From contig NZ_AP014637.1 in the NCBI RefSeq assembly GCF_000829415.1, positions 2,182,001 through 2,246,000 of the forward strand: a stretch of 64,000 nucleotides of DNA, given 5' to 3'. Numbering within the stretch: the stretch's first letter is position 1; every line of letters starts with the position of its first letter. Below are positions 1 through 8,819 of the stretch, in pieces. The stretch is from Pseudomonas sp. StFLB209. GTDB taxonomy: Bacteria; Pseudomonadota; Gammaproteobacteria; Pseudomonadales; Pseudomonadaceae. The notes under the pieces were generated by a model, which was given only the letters and a program-made list of their open reading frames with translations, was not told the DNA's origin and made no database searches. The position numbers and the translations under genes were made by a program.

Positions 1-773
1 CCTTGGGCGATGGTGTCGGAACTGCACACCACCACTTCCGGCAGTGGCCCTTGCTCCAGCAACTGTTGCAGGCCGTCGCGGCCGGTTTTCAGGGTCGCCG
101 GCGGGGTCATGACTTGCAGCGGCACAGCGTCGATGCCGTGCCGACCAAGCTCGTCGATCACGCTCTGGCAACGCCGCACACCCCGTGGATCGCCCAGGCT
201 GATGACGGAAAAGCGCCGGTAGCCCTTGCCGAGCAGGTGTTGGGCAATGGCCTCGCCGACCCGCTCATGGGAGAAGCCCACCAGCATATCCAGCGGATCG
301 TCCGCCAGGTCCCAGGCTTCCACCACCGGGATGCCCGACTGAGCCAGGCGCAGGCGGCTGGATTCGGTGTGCAGGGTGCCGGTGAGGACGATGCCATCCG
401 GGCGGCGGCCGAGAATCGCTTCCAGGAGTTTCTCTTCCTGCTCGGCAGAGTAGCCGGTCAAACCCAGCAAAGTCTGGTAGCCGGCCTGGGCCAGACGTTC
501 CATCAGCGCCTGCACCGTATCGGCAAAGATCGAGTTGGCCATGGTCGGCAGGAAGATGGCGACCAGCCGGCTCTTGTTGCTGGCCAGGCTGCCAGCCAGC
601 ATGTTCGACACATAGCCGGTCTGGCGCACCGCTGCCATGACCTTCTGCCGGGTCTGCTCGCTGACCACCTCCGGACGGCTCAAGGCCCGCGACACGGTGA
701 TCGGCGATACGCCGGCCACCTTGGCGACGTCGATCAGGGTCAGGTTGGTGGAGGGGGCAGCTTTCTTCGGCAT
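1..773 (-). CDS. LacI-family transcriptional regulator (GntR-like), partial
   Basis: The gene runs off the left edge of the window; 257 codons from the N-terminus are visible. It begins MPKKAAPSTNLTLIDVAKVA and continues VAGVSPITVSRALSRPEVV, the classical LacI helix-turn-helix with hinge helix, at about residues 11-60. A periplasmic-binding-protein-like effector domain follows (RLVAIFLPTMANSIFADTV), reaching SSDTIAQG at the cut edge. The sequence resembles the gluconate repressor GntR in the IFLP..NSIFA and GYQTLLGLTGY stretches, so a role in sugar-acid catabolism is plausible, but the target operon lies outside the window. Start chosen at the ATG before the HTH. Family assignment is firm; the effector is inferred. 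Confidence 0.85.
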   Translation of the reverse strand, partial: MPKKAAPSTNLTLIDVAKVAGVSPITVSRALSRPEVVSEQTRQKVMAAVRQTGYVSNMLAGSLASNKSRLVAIFLPTMANSIFADTVQALMERLAQAGYQTLLGLTGYSAEQEEKLLEAILGRRPDGIVLTGTLHTESSRLRLAQSGIPVVEAWDLADDPLDMLVGFSHERVGEAIAQHLLGKGYRRFSVISLGDPRGVRRCQSVIDELGRHGIDAVPLQVMTPPATLKTGRDGLQQLLEQGPLPEVVVCSSDTIAQ

Positions 774-820
774 GAACGGTCCTGGCTGTGTCGCGGGGCG
801 CTAATGTATCACCTAGTGAC

Positions 821-1267
821 CTAGTGACCGTGGCTTCTGCCGACATGTGACGGCTCGCCCTCGGGCGCAGCCACTGCGCCGGTGACCTCCAGCCGGTCAA
901 GAATCGCGCAGTGGTCCGGGTCGTTGTCGTTGCAGCGCTGGCGCAGGTTACGCAACTGCTGTTGCAGCGCCTGCAGGCTGGCGACCCGCGCGTCGACGTG
1001 GGCGATGTGCTCGTCGATCAGGGCATTGACGCTCTCGCACTGATCCTGCGGGCTGTCGCGCAGGTTCAGCAGGCGCCGGATTTCATCCAGGGTCATGTCC
1101 AGGCTGCGGCAATTGCGGATGAAGCTCAGGCGCTCGACGTGGGCCTGGGTGTACAGCCGGTAATTGCCTTCGGTACGCGACGGCACAGGCAGCAGGCCTT
1201 CGCGTTCGTAATAGCGGACGGTTTCGACCTGGGTGTCGGTCAGTTTGGCCAGTTCACCGATTTTCAT
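821..1267 (-). CDS. cadR: MerR-family Cd(II)/Pb(II)-responsive regulator CadR
   Basis: This 148-residue MerR-type activator starts MKIGELAKLTDTQVETVRYY, with the winged helix-turn-helix at residues 1-70 and a dimerising coiled coil at about 80-110. Three cysteines, C77, C112 and C120, match the thiolate metal site of CadR/PbrR proteins. The tail is histidine-containing (H141, H146, H148), as in Pseudomonas CadR. It is divergent from the P-type ATPase gene, and a typical MerR dyad lies between them. Known family behaviour is to bend the overlong-spaced promoter and activate efflux on binding Cd, Pb or Zn. Assignment is confident; the relative metal preference is not readable from sequence. Confidence 0.93.
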   Translation of the reverse strand: MKIGELAKLTDTQVETVRYYEREGLLPVPSRTEGNYRLYTQAHVERLSFIRNCRSLDMTLDEIRRLLNLRDSPQDQCESVNALIDEHIAHVDARVASLQALQQQLRNLRQRCNDNDPDHCAILDRLEVTGAVAAPEGEPSHVGRSHGH

Positions 1268-1289
1268 GAGCAGGATTCCGCGCAGGTGC

Positions 1290-1320
1290 TTGACCCTATA
1301 GTGGCTACAGGGTGTTCACT
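1290..1320 (+). promoter_or_regulatory. cadA promoter with CadR operator
   Basis: A -35-like TTGACC (1290-1295) and a -10-like TTCACT (1315-1320) are separated by 19 bp, the overlong spacing typical of MerR-regulated promoters. Between and overlapping them is an interrupted dyad at 1293-1313, with arms ACCCT.TAG and CTA.AGGGT. It lies 26 bp from the cadR start codon and 38 bp from the cadA start, so it can serve both genes. This matches the known architecture of PbrR/CadR operators. Confidence 0.85.
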
Positions 1321-1350
1321 TGGCAATATCTTGATTTGGAGGATGGACCC

Positions 1351-3573
1351 ATGGGGCAGATCACCCGGCTTACACCTGTGCATAAACATGACGATCACCA
1401 ACCTGAGCAACCCGCCCACACCCATGGCTGCTGTGGTGGCGCTGCGGCACCGGCGCAGGTGACCTTTGTCGCGGCGGCGGATGGTGAGGCGCGGTTGAGC
1501 CAGTTCAGCATCGAGCAGATGGACTGCCCCACCGAACAGACCCTGATTCAGGATCGTCTGGGCAAAATGGAGGGGATTCACAGGTTGGAGTTCAATCTGC
1601 TGCAGCGTCGTCTCGGGGTCTGGCATGTGTTGCCCGACACCGCCGCGATTCGTGACGCGATTGGCTCGCTGGGCATGCAGGCTCAGCCGCTCGAAGAGGG
1701 CGCAGAGGCTGCCCCGGTAGCGAAAAAAAGTGCCTGGAAGCTGCTGACCGTGTCGGGCCTGACTGCTCTGGGCGCAGAGCTTGTGCATTTCAGCGCAGGG
1801 CCGGAGTGGCTGGTGATCGTGCTGGCGCTGGTGTCGATCCTCAGTTGTGGCCTGGGCACCTATAAAAAGGGCTGGATTGCCCTGAAAAACCTCAATCTGA
1901 ACATCAATGCGCTGATGAGCATCGCGGTTACCGGCGCGGTGCTGATCGGCCAGTGGCCGGAAGCAGCCATGGTGATGTTCCTGTTTACCGTGGCCGAACT
2001 GATCGAAGCGCGCTCGCTGGACCGGGCGCGCAACGCCATCAGCAGTCTGATGCAACTGACTCCGGAAACCGCCACCGTGCAGCAGGCCGATGGCAGTTGG
2101 CTGGAGCTTGAAGCCAAGGCTATCGGGCCTGGAGCGTTATTGCGGGTGCGGCCCGGCGAGCGCATCGCCCTGGACGGCGAAGTGGTCAGCGGGCAATCGA
2201 GCATTGATCAGGCGCCGATTACCGGCGAAAGCCTGCCTGTGGAAAAGACTGTGGGCGACAAACTGTTCGCTGGCACCATCAACCAAGCAGGTTCTTTGGA
2301 GTACCGGGTGACGGCTGCGGCCAGTCAGTCGACCCTGGCGCGGATCATCCATGCCGTGGAACAAGCGCAAGGCGCCCGTGCGCCGACCCAGCGTTTCGTT
2401 GACCAGTTCTCGCGGATCTACACCCCGGCCGTGTTCCTCACCGCGCTGGCGGTGGCTTTGATCGCACCGCTGTTGTTTGCCGGCGCATGGTTCGACTGGG
2501 TCTATCGGGCGCTGGTCCTGCTGGTGGTGGCCTGCCCTTGCGCACTGGTGATTTCCACCCCGGTGAGTATTGTCAGCGGTCTGGCGGCGGCGGCGCGTAA
2601 AGGCATCCTGATCAAGGGCGGGGTGTATCTGGAGATGGGTCGGCAGATCGACTACCTGGCCCTGGACAAGACCGGCACCCTGACCCATGGCAAGCCGGTG
2701 CAGACCGACTGTGTGGTACTCGACAGCCGGGTCAGCAACGCACCAACCATTGCCGCCAGCCTGGCGGCACGCTCTGACCATCCGGTGTCGCTGGCCATCG
2801 CTCAGGCCGCCGATAGCAGTCTGGCGCTGGCGCCAGTCAGCAACTTCGAAGCGCTGGGCGGTCGTGGCGTGGCCGGGGATATCGACGGTCGTCGTTATCA
2901 CCTGGGCAACCACCGCCTGGTGGAGGAGTTGGGGCTGGGCTCAACAGCGCTGCAAGCACGGCTCGATGCACTGGAGTCGCAGGGCAAGACGGTCGTGCTG
3001 CTGCTCGACGAAAACGGCCCGCTGGCGTTGTTCGCGGTGGCCGACACGGTCAAGGACAGTAGCCGCGAAGCCATCGCGCAACTGCATGAGCTGGGCATCA
3101 AGACCCTGATGCTCACCGGTGATAACCCGTACACCGCCCGTGCGATTGCCGATCAGGTTGGCATCGACCAGGCCCGCGGCAACCTGCTGCCGGCCGACAA
3201 ACTGCAAGCCATTGAAGCGCTGTACGCCAACCAGCACCGGGTTGGCATGGTCGGCGACGGCATTAACGACGCCCCGGCCCTGGCGCGTGCCGAAATCGGT
3301 TTCGCCATGGCCGCCGCCGGCACTGACACCGCCATCGAAACCGCCGATGTCGCGCTGATGGACGACGACCTGCGCAAAATCCCGGCCTTCATCCGCCTGT
3401 CCCGCGACACCTCAGCCATCCTGCGCCAGAACATCGCCCTGGCACTGGTGACCAAACTGATCTTCCTGGCTATCACCTTCACCGGCATGGCCACCATGTG
3501 GATGGCCGTGTTCGCCGACATGGGGGTCAGCTTGCTGGTGGTATTCAATGGATTGCGCTTGCTCAAAAAATGA
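1351..3573 (+). CDS. cadA: Cd/Zn/Pb-exporting P1B-type ATPase CadA
   Basis: This inner-membrane heavy-metal efflux ATPase has 740 residues from the chosen ATG. That start has GGAGG at 1338-1342; an in-frame ATG 39 bp upstream overlaps the operator and is unlikely. The N-terminus is metal-ligand rich (HKHDDH, HTHGCCGG). One heavy-metal-associated domain follows with the single-cysteine form MDCPTEQ, characteristic of Zn/Cd/Pb pumps rather than copper pumps. Diagnostic motifs are TGES in the actuator domain, CPC at residues 395-397 in the membrane, the phosphorylated DKTGTL from D439, and GDGIND at 635-640. It is divergent from cadR and probably under CadR control. Confidence 0.95.
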   Translation: MGQITRLTPVHKHDDHQPEQPAHTHGCCGGAAAPAQVTFVAAADGEARLSQFSIEQMDCPTEQTLIQDRLGKMEGIHRLEFNLLQRRLGVWHVLPDTAAIRDAIGSLGMQAQPLEEGAEAAPVAKKSAWKLLTVSGLTALGAELVHFSAGPEWLVIVLALVSILSCGLGTYKKGWIALKNLNLNINALMSIAVTGAVLIGQWPEAAMVMFLFTVAELIEARSLDRARNAISSLMQLTPETATVQQADGSWLELEAKAIGPGALLRVRPGERIALDGEVVSGQSSIDQAPITGESLPVEKTVGDKLFAGTINQAGSLEYRVTAAASQSTLARIIHAVEQAQGARAPTQRFVDQFSRIYTPAVFLTALAVALIAPLLFAGAWFDWVYRALVLLVVACPCALVISTPVSIVSGLAAAARKGILIKGGVYLEMGRQIDYLALDKTGTLTHGKPVQTDCVVLDSRVSNAPTIAASLAARSDHPVSLAIAQAADSSLALAPVSNFEALGGRGVAGDIDGRRYHLGNHRLVEELGLGSTALQARLDALESQGKTVVLLLDENGPLALFAVADTVKDSSREAIAQLHELGIKTLMLTGDNPYTARAIADQVGIDQARGNLLPADKLQAIEALYANQHRVGMVGDGINDAPALARAEIGFAMAAAGTDTAIETADVALMDDDLRKIPAFIRLSRDTSAILRQNIALALVTKLIFLAITFTGMATMWMAVFADMGVSLLVVFNGLRLLKK

Positions 3574-3641
3574 GCAGGCTCTAATGACACGCTATGCAAT
3601 CGCAGACTTACAGCTACAACGTATCCGTAACTGCATACCCC

Positions 3642-3763
3642 GGTGGGAGCCAGCTTGCTGGCGAAGGCGGCGGCACATTCGCAGCAGATGCTGTGAATGT
3701 GCCGGTCTCGCTGGGCAAGGTCTTTGCGGCTGAAGCGGATTAAAGCCCGGCCGCTCCTACAGG
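3642..3763. repeat. REP doublet (REPIN-like) between cadA and the permease
   Basis: A GTGGGAGC..GCTTGCTGGCGAAGG half and an inverted half ending CCGCTCCTAC flank a 37-bp palindromic core at 3669-3705 (GGCACATTC...GAATGTGCC). The same core recurs at 20833-20869 with one mismatch. The right end overlaps the permease stop codon: read on the minus strand, the TAG of TAGGAGCGG terminates that gene. Dispersed palindromic doublets of this kind in Pseudomonas are REPINs moved in trans by RAYT transposases; no RAYT gene is in this window. Confidence 0.75.
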
Positions 3764-5145
3764 GTTTTGCCTTTCCCGGCATCCGTGTTCGGCTGTACCC
3801 AGATGTAATAAGCCAGCACCAGCAACACCACCCATACCGCACCTACCATCAATGCCGCGCGGCTGTTCGGGAACCAGCCCAATACACCAAAGATGAACAC
3901 CATGAACACAATCGCCGCCGCCGGACCCCAAGGCCAGAACGGCACCGGGAACTGCAGCTTGCTGACCTCATCGGCATTCATTGAACGACGCATGGCCACC
4001 TGAGTGAGCAGAATCATCAGCCATACCCAGACCGTGGCGAACGTAGCCAGCGACGCGATAAGCAGGAACACATCCTTGGGAATCAGGTAATTGAGCACCA
4101 CACCCCCCAGCAAGGTGATCCCCATCACCAGCACCGTCATCCACGGCACGCCCTGTTTCGACAGCTTGGCAAAGCTCTCTGGCGCCTGACCTTCTTTGGC
4201 CATGCCGTACATCATCCGTCCGGCACCGAAAATATCGCTGTTGATCGCCGACACTGCCGCCGAAATCACCACGATATTCAACACCGTGGCTGCCGCAGGC
4301 ATACCCAGATTATTGAAAATCTGCACGAACGGGCTGCCCTGGGTACCGATCTGCGGCCATGGGAACAGGCACATCACCACAAACAAGGTCAGTACATAGA
4401 ACAGCAGGATCCGCAGCGGCACCGCGTTGATCGCCTGCGGCAGGCTGCGTTTCGGGTCCTTGGCTTCACCGGCGGTGATGCCGATGATCTCGATGCCGCC
4501 GAAGGCGAACATCACCACTGCCAGCGAGGCGATCAGCCCGGCCACGCCATTGGGCATGAAGCCGCCGTGTTCCCACAGGTTGCTGATCCCGGTGGACACC
4601 TCGCCGCCGGTCGCACTGCCGATACCGAACAGCATGATCCCTGCGCCGCCGACGATCATGCCGATGATGGCGCTGACCTTGAGCAATGACAGCCAGAACT
4701 CGGCCTCACCGAACACCTTGACGTTGCACAGGTTCAGCGCGCCGATGAAGAACACAATCGACAACACCCAGATCCAGCGCGGCACCTCCGGGAACCAGAA
4801 GCCCATGTAGATACCGAATGCGGTCACGTCGGCAAGGCAGACGATGATCATCTCGAAGGCATAAGTCCAACCCAGCACAAAGCCTGGCAACGGGCCCAGA
4901 TAGCGGCTGGCGTAGTGGCTGAACGAGCCGGATACCGGGTCATGAACAGCCATTTCACCCAGTGCGCGCATGACCATGAACACCGCCGCACCACCGATCA
5001 GGTAGGCCAGCAGCACCGCCGGGCCGGCTTGCTGGATGGCGGCCGCCGAGCCATAGAACAGCCCTGTGCCGATGGCAGAGCCCAGGGCCATGAAGCGGAT
5101 ATGGCGGGCGGATAACCCACGTTTCAAACCATCTGTTGACGTCAT
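3757..5145 (-). CDS. Amino-acid permease (AAT family, ProY/HutT-like)
   Basis: This 462-residue inner-membrane transporter belongs to the APC superfamily, amino-acid-transporter family, with about 12 hydrophobic segments. The hallmark first helix reads [19 protein letters not shown], and MRALGEMAV with the consensus GSFSHYA region follows. Length and motifs match proton-coupled amino-acid permeases such as ProY. Substrate (proline, histidine or another amino acid) cannot be decided here. It is monocistronic, between a REP doublet and the anti-sigma gene. Its last codons AAA ACC CTG are followed by a TAG that belongs to the REP motif, so the present C-terminus may have been set by the repeat. 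Confidence 0.9.
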   Translation of the reverse strand: MTSTDGLKRGLSARHIRFMALGSAIGTGLFYGSAAAIQQAGPAVLLAYLIGGAAVFMVMRALGEMAVHDPVSGSFSHYASRYLGPLPGFVLGWTYAFEMIIVCLADVTAFGIYMGFWFPEVPRWIWVLSIVFFIGALNLCNVKVFGEAEFWLSLLKVSAIIGMIVGGAGIMLFGIGSATGGEVSTGISNLWEHGGFMPNGVAGLIASLAVVMFAFGGIEIIGITAGEAKDPKRSLPQAINAVPLRILLFYVLTLFVVMCLFPWPQIGTQGSPFVQIFNNLGMPAAATVLNIVVISAAVSAINSDIFGAGRMMYGMAKEGQAPESFAKLSKQGVPWMTVLVMGITLLGGVVLNYLIPKDVFLLIASLATFATVWVWLMILLTQVAMRRSMNADEVSKLQFPVPFWPWGPAAAIVFMVFIFGVLGWFPNSRAALMVGAVWVVLLVLAYYIWVQPNTDAGKGKTL

Positions 5146-5229
5146 TTCTGGTCCAATTCATTACTGGTGTGGCAAGTGACTGCACAGCTGTGCGCAAAAA
5201 ACTGCCCCTGACAGGCAAGCCCGCCATTC

Positions 5230-5247
5230 TACGGCAAGAATGCCGTA
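5230..5247 (-). terminator. Hairpin downstream of the anti-sigma gene
   Basis: A 7-bp perfect stem, TACGGCA / TGCCGTA, with an AGAA loop lies 19 bp past the anti-sigma stop codon on the minus strand. No U-tract follows in that direction, so its action as an intrinsic terminator is uncertain. Confidence 0.4.
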
Positions 5248-5265
5248 AGCGTTTTGCGCGATTGC

Positions 5266-5964
5266 TCAGATCACTTTTACTGCCCGCCCAATGAACTGGA
5301 TCGGCCCGGTCGGTTTGCCGGTCGATGAGCCGTTGGCGCTTTCCAGGGTCAGCTCGAACAACTGGTTGGGTTGCAGTGGCGGCAGTTTGTCGAGCGGTAC
5401 ATGCAGCGTCTGGCCAGGTTTGACCAGGCCCAGCGAGACCGGGCCTTGCCAGTCATCGCCCTTGGTCCAGAACTCCAGCGCCTTGTCGCTGGGGACTTCA
5501 CTGACGCTCAGCGGAATCAACTGGATCTGGCGGCTGTCGCGGGTCTGCACCACCCAGCCCGGCGCCTTGTCTTGCGGTGCGACCAGCACCACCACATACG
5601 AGGGCTGGCTGAGCGGTGGCTGCATCAGCAGCAGGCTGCCCAGCACCAGCGAGGCCGCCAGCCCGGCACCGGCCAGGCCGCGCCACAGCCCCAGGCTGTC
5701 CCACCAGCGCCGGGCGCACTCGGCACTGCGCAGCGGTTCGGCCAGCGACTGTTCGATGCGCGACCACAGTCCGGCAGATGGCTGGACCGGCTCGCACAGT
5801 TCGGTCAATGGCAGCAGCCGGGCTTCCCAGGCATCGACCGCGGCTTGCAAATCCGGCTCGACCGCCAGGCGCTGTTCGACCTCGGCCCGTTCGCTGGCAG
5901 ACAGGGTGCCGAGCACATATTCGCCAGCCAGCTCATGAAGATCGCGATCAGCAGTTGAAGTCAT
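5266..5964 (-). CDS. Anti-sigma factor (RskA-type)
   Basis: This 232-residue membrane protein starts MTSTADRDLHELAGEYVLGT. The N-terminal helical sigma-binding domain (about 1-90) has the L.ELA..YVLGTLS pattern of RskA/RskA-like anti-sigmas and lacks an HxxxCxxC zinc site. A single transmembrane helix (about 95-115, LAGAGLAASLVLGSLLLM) and a periplasmic RskA C-terminal domain follow. Its ATG overlaps the stop of the upstream sigma gene in an ATGA, implying coupled translation at equal stoichiometry. Longer upstream starts lie inside the sigma gene and were rejected. It is expected to hold the sigma factor at the membrane until an unknown signal releases it. Confidence 0.85.
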   Translation of the reverse strand: MTSTADRDLHELAGEYVLGTLSASERAEVEQRLAVEPDLQAAVDAWEARLLPLTELCEPVQPSAGLWSRIEQSLAEPLRSAECARRWWDSLGLWRGLAGAGLAASLVLGSLLLMQPPLSQPSYVVVLVAPQDKAPGWVVQTRDSRQIQLIPLSVSEVPSDKALEFWTKGDDWQGPVSLGLVKPGQTLHVPLDKLPPLQPNQLFELTLESANGSSTGKPTGPIQFIGRAVKVI

Positions 5965-6503
5965 CCCAGGCACTCCCGCAAGGCCGCCAGGCTGCGCTTG
6001 ATCCAGGCCTTGACGGTGCCCAGCGGCGCGCCGACCTGCCGGGCGATCTGTTGGTGGGTGTAGCCGTCGACATAGGCGTGACAGATACAGTTGCGCCGCA
6101 CCGGGTCGAGCTGTTCCAGACAATGCTGGAGGCGTCCCGGATTGACCTGCCAGTCGAACGCTTCAGCCTCCTGTGCCGCCAGGCCATGCACTTGATCTTC
6201 CTCCAGCGCCACTTCACGCGCGCTGTTGCGGATATGGTTAAGCGCCAGACGGCGGGTCAGGGTAAAGATCCAGCCACGGGCCGAACCACGCTGCGGATCG
6301 AACCGGCTGGCCTGCGCCCAGATTCTGATGAACGCGTCATGCACGATATCTTCTGCCTGCGCGCGGTCACGCACGATGCGCAGGACAACGCCCAGCAAGC
6401 GGGCGCTTTCCTGATGATAAAGGCGCTGCAAGGCCCCACGCTCGCCACGCGCGCAGGCCTGCAGGGCGGCTTGATAATCAAACTGCGATTCGTACGAGGT
6501 CAA
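5961..6503 (-). CDS. ECF-type RNA polymerase sigma factor
   Basis: This 180-residue sigma-70 family protein has only the two ECF domains. Region 2 (about residues 25-95) contains AEDIVHDAFIRIWAQASRFD; region 4 (about 125-175) contains the HTH YTHQQIARQVGAPLGTVKAW. The C-terminus overlaps the anti-sigma start by ATGA. It resembles the SigK/ECF19-type sigma factors paired with RskA-like anti-sigmas. The DUF3455 gene lies 79 bp upstream on the same strand and is the obvious candidate target or operon partner. The stimulus is unknown. Confidence 0.9.
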   Translation of the reverse strand: MTSYESQFDYQAALQACARGERGALQRLYHQESARLLGVVLRIVRDRAQAEDIVHDAFIRIWAQASRFDPQRGSARGWIFTLTRRLALNHIRNSAREVALEEDQVHGLAAQEAEAFDWQVNPGRLQHCLEQLDPVRRNCICHAYVDGYTHQQIARQVGAPLGTVKAWIKRSLAALRECLG

Positions 6504-6582
6504 AGTCGATCCACCATCTGAGGATTACTGCGACCTCGAACGAGGCTGCCAGTGCAGCAGCATAGACCACACCGGCTGGCGG

Positions 6583-7116
6583 TTAGTTGGCAGCCCAGAA
6601 AACATAATCGGCCTGGTACTTGACCACTTCCTTGGCGCCCTTGTTGCTCTCGTTGCAGGCTTTGGCCGGGGCCACGCCGCCCTTGAGCGCCACGCGCTGG
6701 ATATAGGTGGTGCCGGTCAGGGTGCCTTTGCCTTCAGCCGGGTTAGCCTTGACCAGTTGATAAGGCAGGTTGCCCGCGCTCGATGGCGCGACCGCGACTT
6801 GGGTGCCGGTCAGTTTCGAGCCGTCTTTGGCTTCCCAGGTGGCGGGCGGGCCGTAGTAGCTGCCGACCGCCTTGCCGCTCTTGTCATTGAGTACCGCCTT
6901 GGGACCGACGAAGGTCCATTCCAGCTCGTTGGCGGCATTGGCTTTGGCCTTGCATTCGTAGGTAATTTCACCGACGCCGGTGGTGTGCAGGCTGACCTTG
7001 TTGCCGGCCGGCACCCGCACGCTTTCGGGCAGATCGGACTGGGCGAAGGCGCCCGGTGCCAGGCAAGTCAGCGCCAGAGTGGTTCCGGCCAGGCAGAGCA
7101 AGCGTTTTGCGTTCAT
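6583..7116 (-). CDS. DUF3455 secreted protein
   Basis: This 177-residue exported protein has a signal peptide at about residues 1-26 (MNAKRLLCLAGTTLALTCLA, then PGAFAQ). The mature part has the DUF3455 pattern: VRVPAGNKVSLHTTGVGEIT early, TYECKAK, WTFVGPKAVL and YYGPPATWEAKDGSK. Start chosen at the ATG preceded by GGAGATTT; a longer ORF adds 12 unlikely residues. Function is unknown; the family is common in bacteria and fungi as secreted or cell-surface proteins. The sigma/anti-sigma pair is directly downstream on the same strand, suggesting co-regulation. Two cysteines in the mature chain (in YECKAK and KACNES) could form a disulfide. Confidence 0.85.
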   Translation of the reverse strand: MNAKRLLCLAGTTLALTCLAPGAFAQSDLPESVRVPAGNKVSLHTTGVGEITYECKAKANAANELEWTFVGPKAVLNDKSGKAVGSYYGPPATWEAKDGSKLTGTQVAVAPSSAGNLPYQLVKANPAEGKGTLTGTTYIQRVALKGGVAPAKACNESNKGAKEVVKYQADYVFWAAN

Positions 7117-7227
7117 GCAGAAATCTCCAGAAAGTTGAACCGCGCTCAGCAACTCAAGGGCTGCTATGAAGTACTACCCGCGGGGAGACGATCTGGATGC
7201 AGTGGCGAAAAAATATTTTTCGGCTGG

Positions 7228-8025
7228 CTAATGCTGTTGGGTTGGCAGTGATTCAAGCGCTGGCGGGCGCTGCTCATCCGGAATTTGACGATAAACGCTG
7301 CGGGCCATGAGTGCGCAACACCACCACACCACCAGCCCGGCCCAGAAGGTGTGTGACAGGTAGTGCCAGCCCTGCAGCAGCCGGGTGGTACCGAATACCA
7401 GGCCCAGCGCCAGGGTTGTGATCAGGACCTTGCGTGCGTGTTGCCACTGATACCGCCGGGCAATGAAGTACAACGCCATCAGGCTGAACGCCCCGCTGGC
7501 ATGGCCACCCGGCCAGCAGCGACCGGGGCCGGCCTTATCGAATAGGCTGAAGTTGGCAAACCACAGGTAGTGCTGCTGCTTGCCGCCATACAGGGTGGTT
7601 TCCACCGGGCAGTACACGCTGGTGTGGCTTTTGAGGTAATGGACGGCCGTTGCACTCAGAGCGAAAGCGAACAGGAAATACAGACTCTCGCGAGCATGAC
7701 GGTGAGACCATTCCAGCACTGCGGCCAGGCGTGTTTTACGGGTCAGACGCAGCACGCGGTTATCGGGGCGGCGGTTTAGCAGCCGCCAGGCTCCCGCCAG
7801 CAGCAGCGCAACGATTGCCGCACTGGTGAACAAGCCTGGAATCGCCCGCGCCCATTGATGGGTAATGCGTTCGAACAGCAGGTTGTGTTCGAACACGAAG
7901 GTCTGGGTGGCCGGGTCGTAAAACAGATTACTGATAGCCTGGTCCAGGTCGGTAAGGTCGAAGGCCAGGAACGTCAATACGGCCAGTAGCATCGAGATGC
8001 TTAGCGAAGGGTGGCGGGTGGGCAT
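7228..8025 (-). CDS. PAP2-family membrane phosphatase
   Basis: This 265-residue integral membrane protein has about six hydrophobic segments and the three PAP2 phosphatase signatures: KSHTSVYCP (motif 1 region), PGGHASGAF (motif 2, catalytic His) and the motif 3 region TRLLQGWHYLSHTFWAG with the second His. The family dephosphorylates lipid phosphates such as undecaprenyl pyrophosphate, phosphatidate or lipid A phosphates. The start codon lies 3 bp after the stop of the histidine-phosphatase gene, so the two are surely co-transcribed. A periplasm-facing active site is inferred. The substrate is not identified. Confidence 0.88.
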   Translation of the reverse strand: MPTRHPSLSISMLLAVLTFLAFDLTDLDQAISNLFYDPATQTFVFEHNLLFERITHQWARAIPGLFTSAAIVALLLAGAWRLLNRRPDNRVLRLTRKTRLAAVLEWSHRHARESLYFLFAFALSATAVHYLKSHTSVYCPVETTLYGGKQQHYLWFANFSLFDKAGPGRCWPGGHASGAFSLMALYFIARRYQWQHARKVLITTLALGLVFGTTRLLQGWHYLSHTFWAGLVVWWCCALMARSVYRQIPDEQRPPALESLPTQQH

Positions 8026-8028
8026 GGC

Positions 8029-8709
8029 TCACTCCTGGAATACGGACAGCTTTTGCCACTGGTCAGCTTTCATCGAACCCAGCAGGTGTGGTTTGCCCTG
8101 ACCATTGACTGACACCAGCAGCGCTTCGGTGTAATCGCTATCGCGCTCGCCTGGCTGCACGTGGAGTTTGCGCAGCAGGTGGTCGATACAGCCGCTGTGG
8201 GTCACCAGCACCATATTGCGATGGCGGGTTTTTTGGGTCATCAGGCTGCCAGCAAACCCGGCGTCGCAGTTGCCGACCCAGTTGGCGGTGGGAATTTCCC
8301 GGCCAAAGATGAACGAGGCGGTCTGGCGGGTGCGGGTCAATGGGCTGGCCAGCACCTGGGCATCGGCCAGGCCCAGCTTCTCAAGGCCAATGCCCACACC
8401 CTGAGCCACCTGGGTGCCGGCCAGGGTGATACCGTCGGGCGGACCCAGGCAAGCGTTGCTGGACTGGTCGCAACGCTCGGCATGGCGAATCAGCACGATT
8501 ACATTGCCTTGCTGCCATTGGGCAAGGGCCCCGGAGCTGACCAGTTGATTGTCTTCGCCCAGGTCGGTGACCCGGTTAAGGCTCAGGTACCAGCCAGCCG
8601 CTGCAGTAATGAGCAGCAGTACGGCAAAAGCGAAGCTGCGGGCAAGTTTGCGCCACAGGCTGCGGGGCGCGAGTGATGGGGTCAGGATGGTGCCGAGGGT
8701 CAGGGCCAC
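8029..8709 (-). CDS. Membrane-anchored histidine phosphatase
   Basis: This 226-residue protein has an N-terminal transmembrane anchor (about residues 24-43, ARSFAFAVLLLITAAAGWYL). The phosphoglycerate-mutase-like fold begins with the RHG-type motif VIVLIRHAERCDQ. Other active-site elements are ASPLTRTRQTA and the second histidine in VLVTHSGCIDHL. The layout resembles the envelope phosphatases Ais/PmrG. Its coupling to a PAP2 phosphatase 3 bp downstream suggests a two-phosphatase envelope module. The nature of the phosphorylated substrate is inference only. Confidence 0.85.
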   Translation of the reverse strand: MALTLGTILTPSLAPRSLWRKLARSFAFAVLLLITAAAGWYLSLNRVTDLGEDNQLVSSGALAQWQQGNVIVLIRHAERCDQSSNACLGPPDGITLAGTQVAQGVGIGLEKLGLADAQVLASPLTRTRQTASFIFGREIPTANWVGNCDAGFAGSLMTQKTRHRNMVLVTHSGCIDHLLRKLHVQPGERDSDYTEALLVSVNGQGKPHLLGSMKADQWQKLSVFQE

Positions 8710-8819
8710 GGGGTGCTCCCACAGATGATTGTAAGCTGGCGCTGTTGCGCGTCAGCGAGGCTGGCGGCACTTTAAGAGCGCACAGGTACCGGGTCGGTGA
8801 AGTGCTTGTGAAAAAAACA

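Noticed and set aside
1312..1350. Upstream ATG for cadA
   Set aside because: It overlaps the CadR operator and promoter. The downstream ATG has a good SD.
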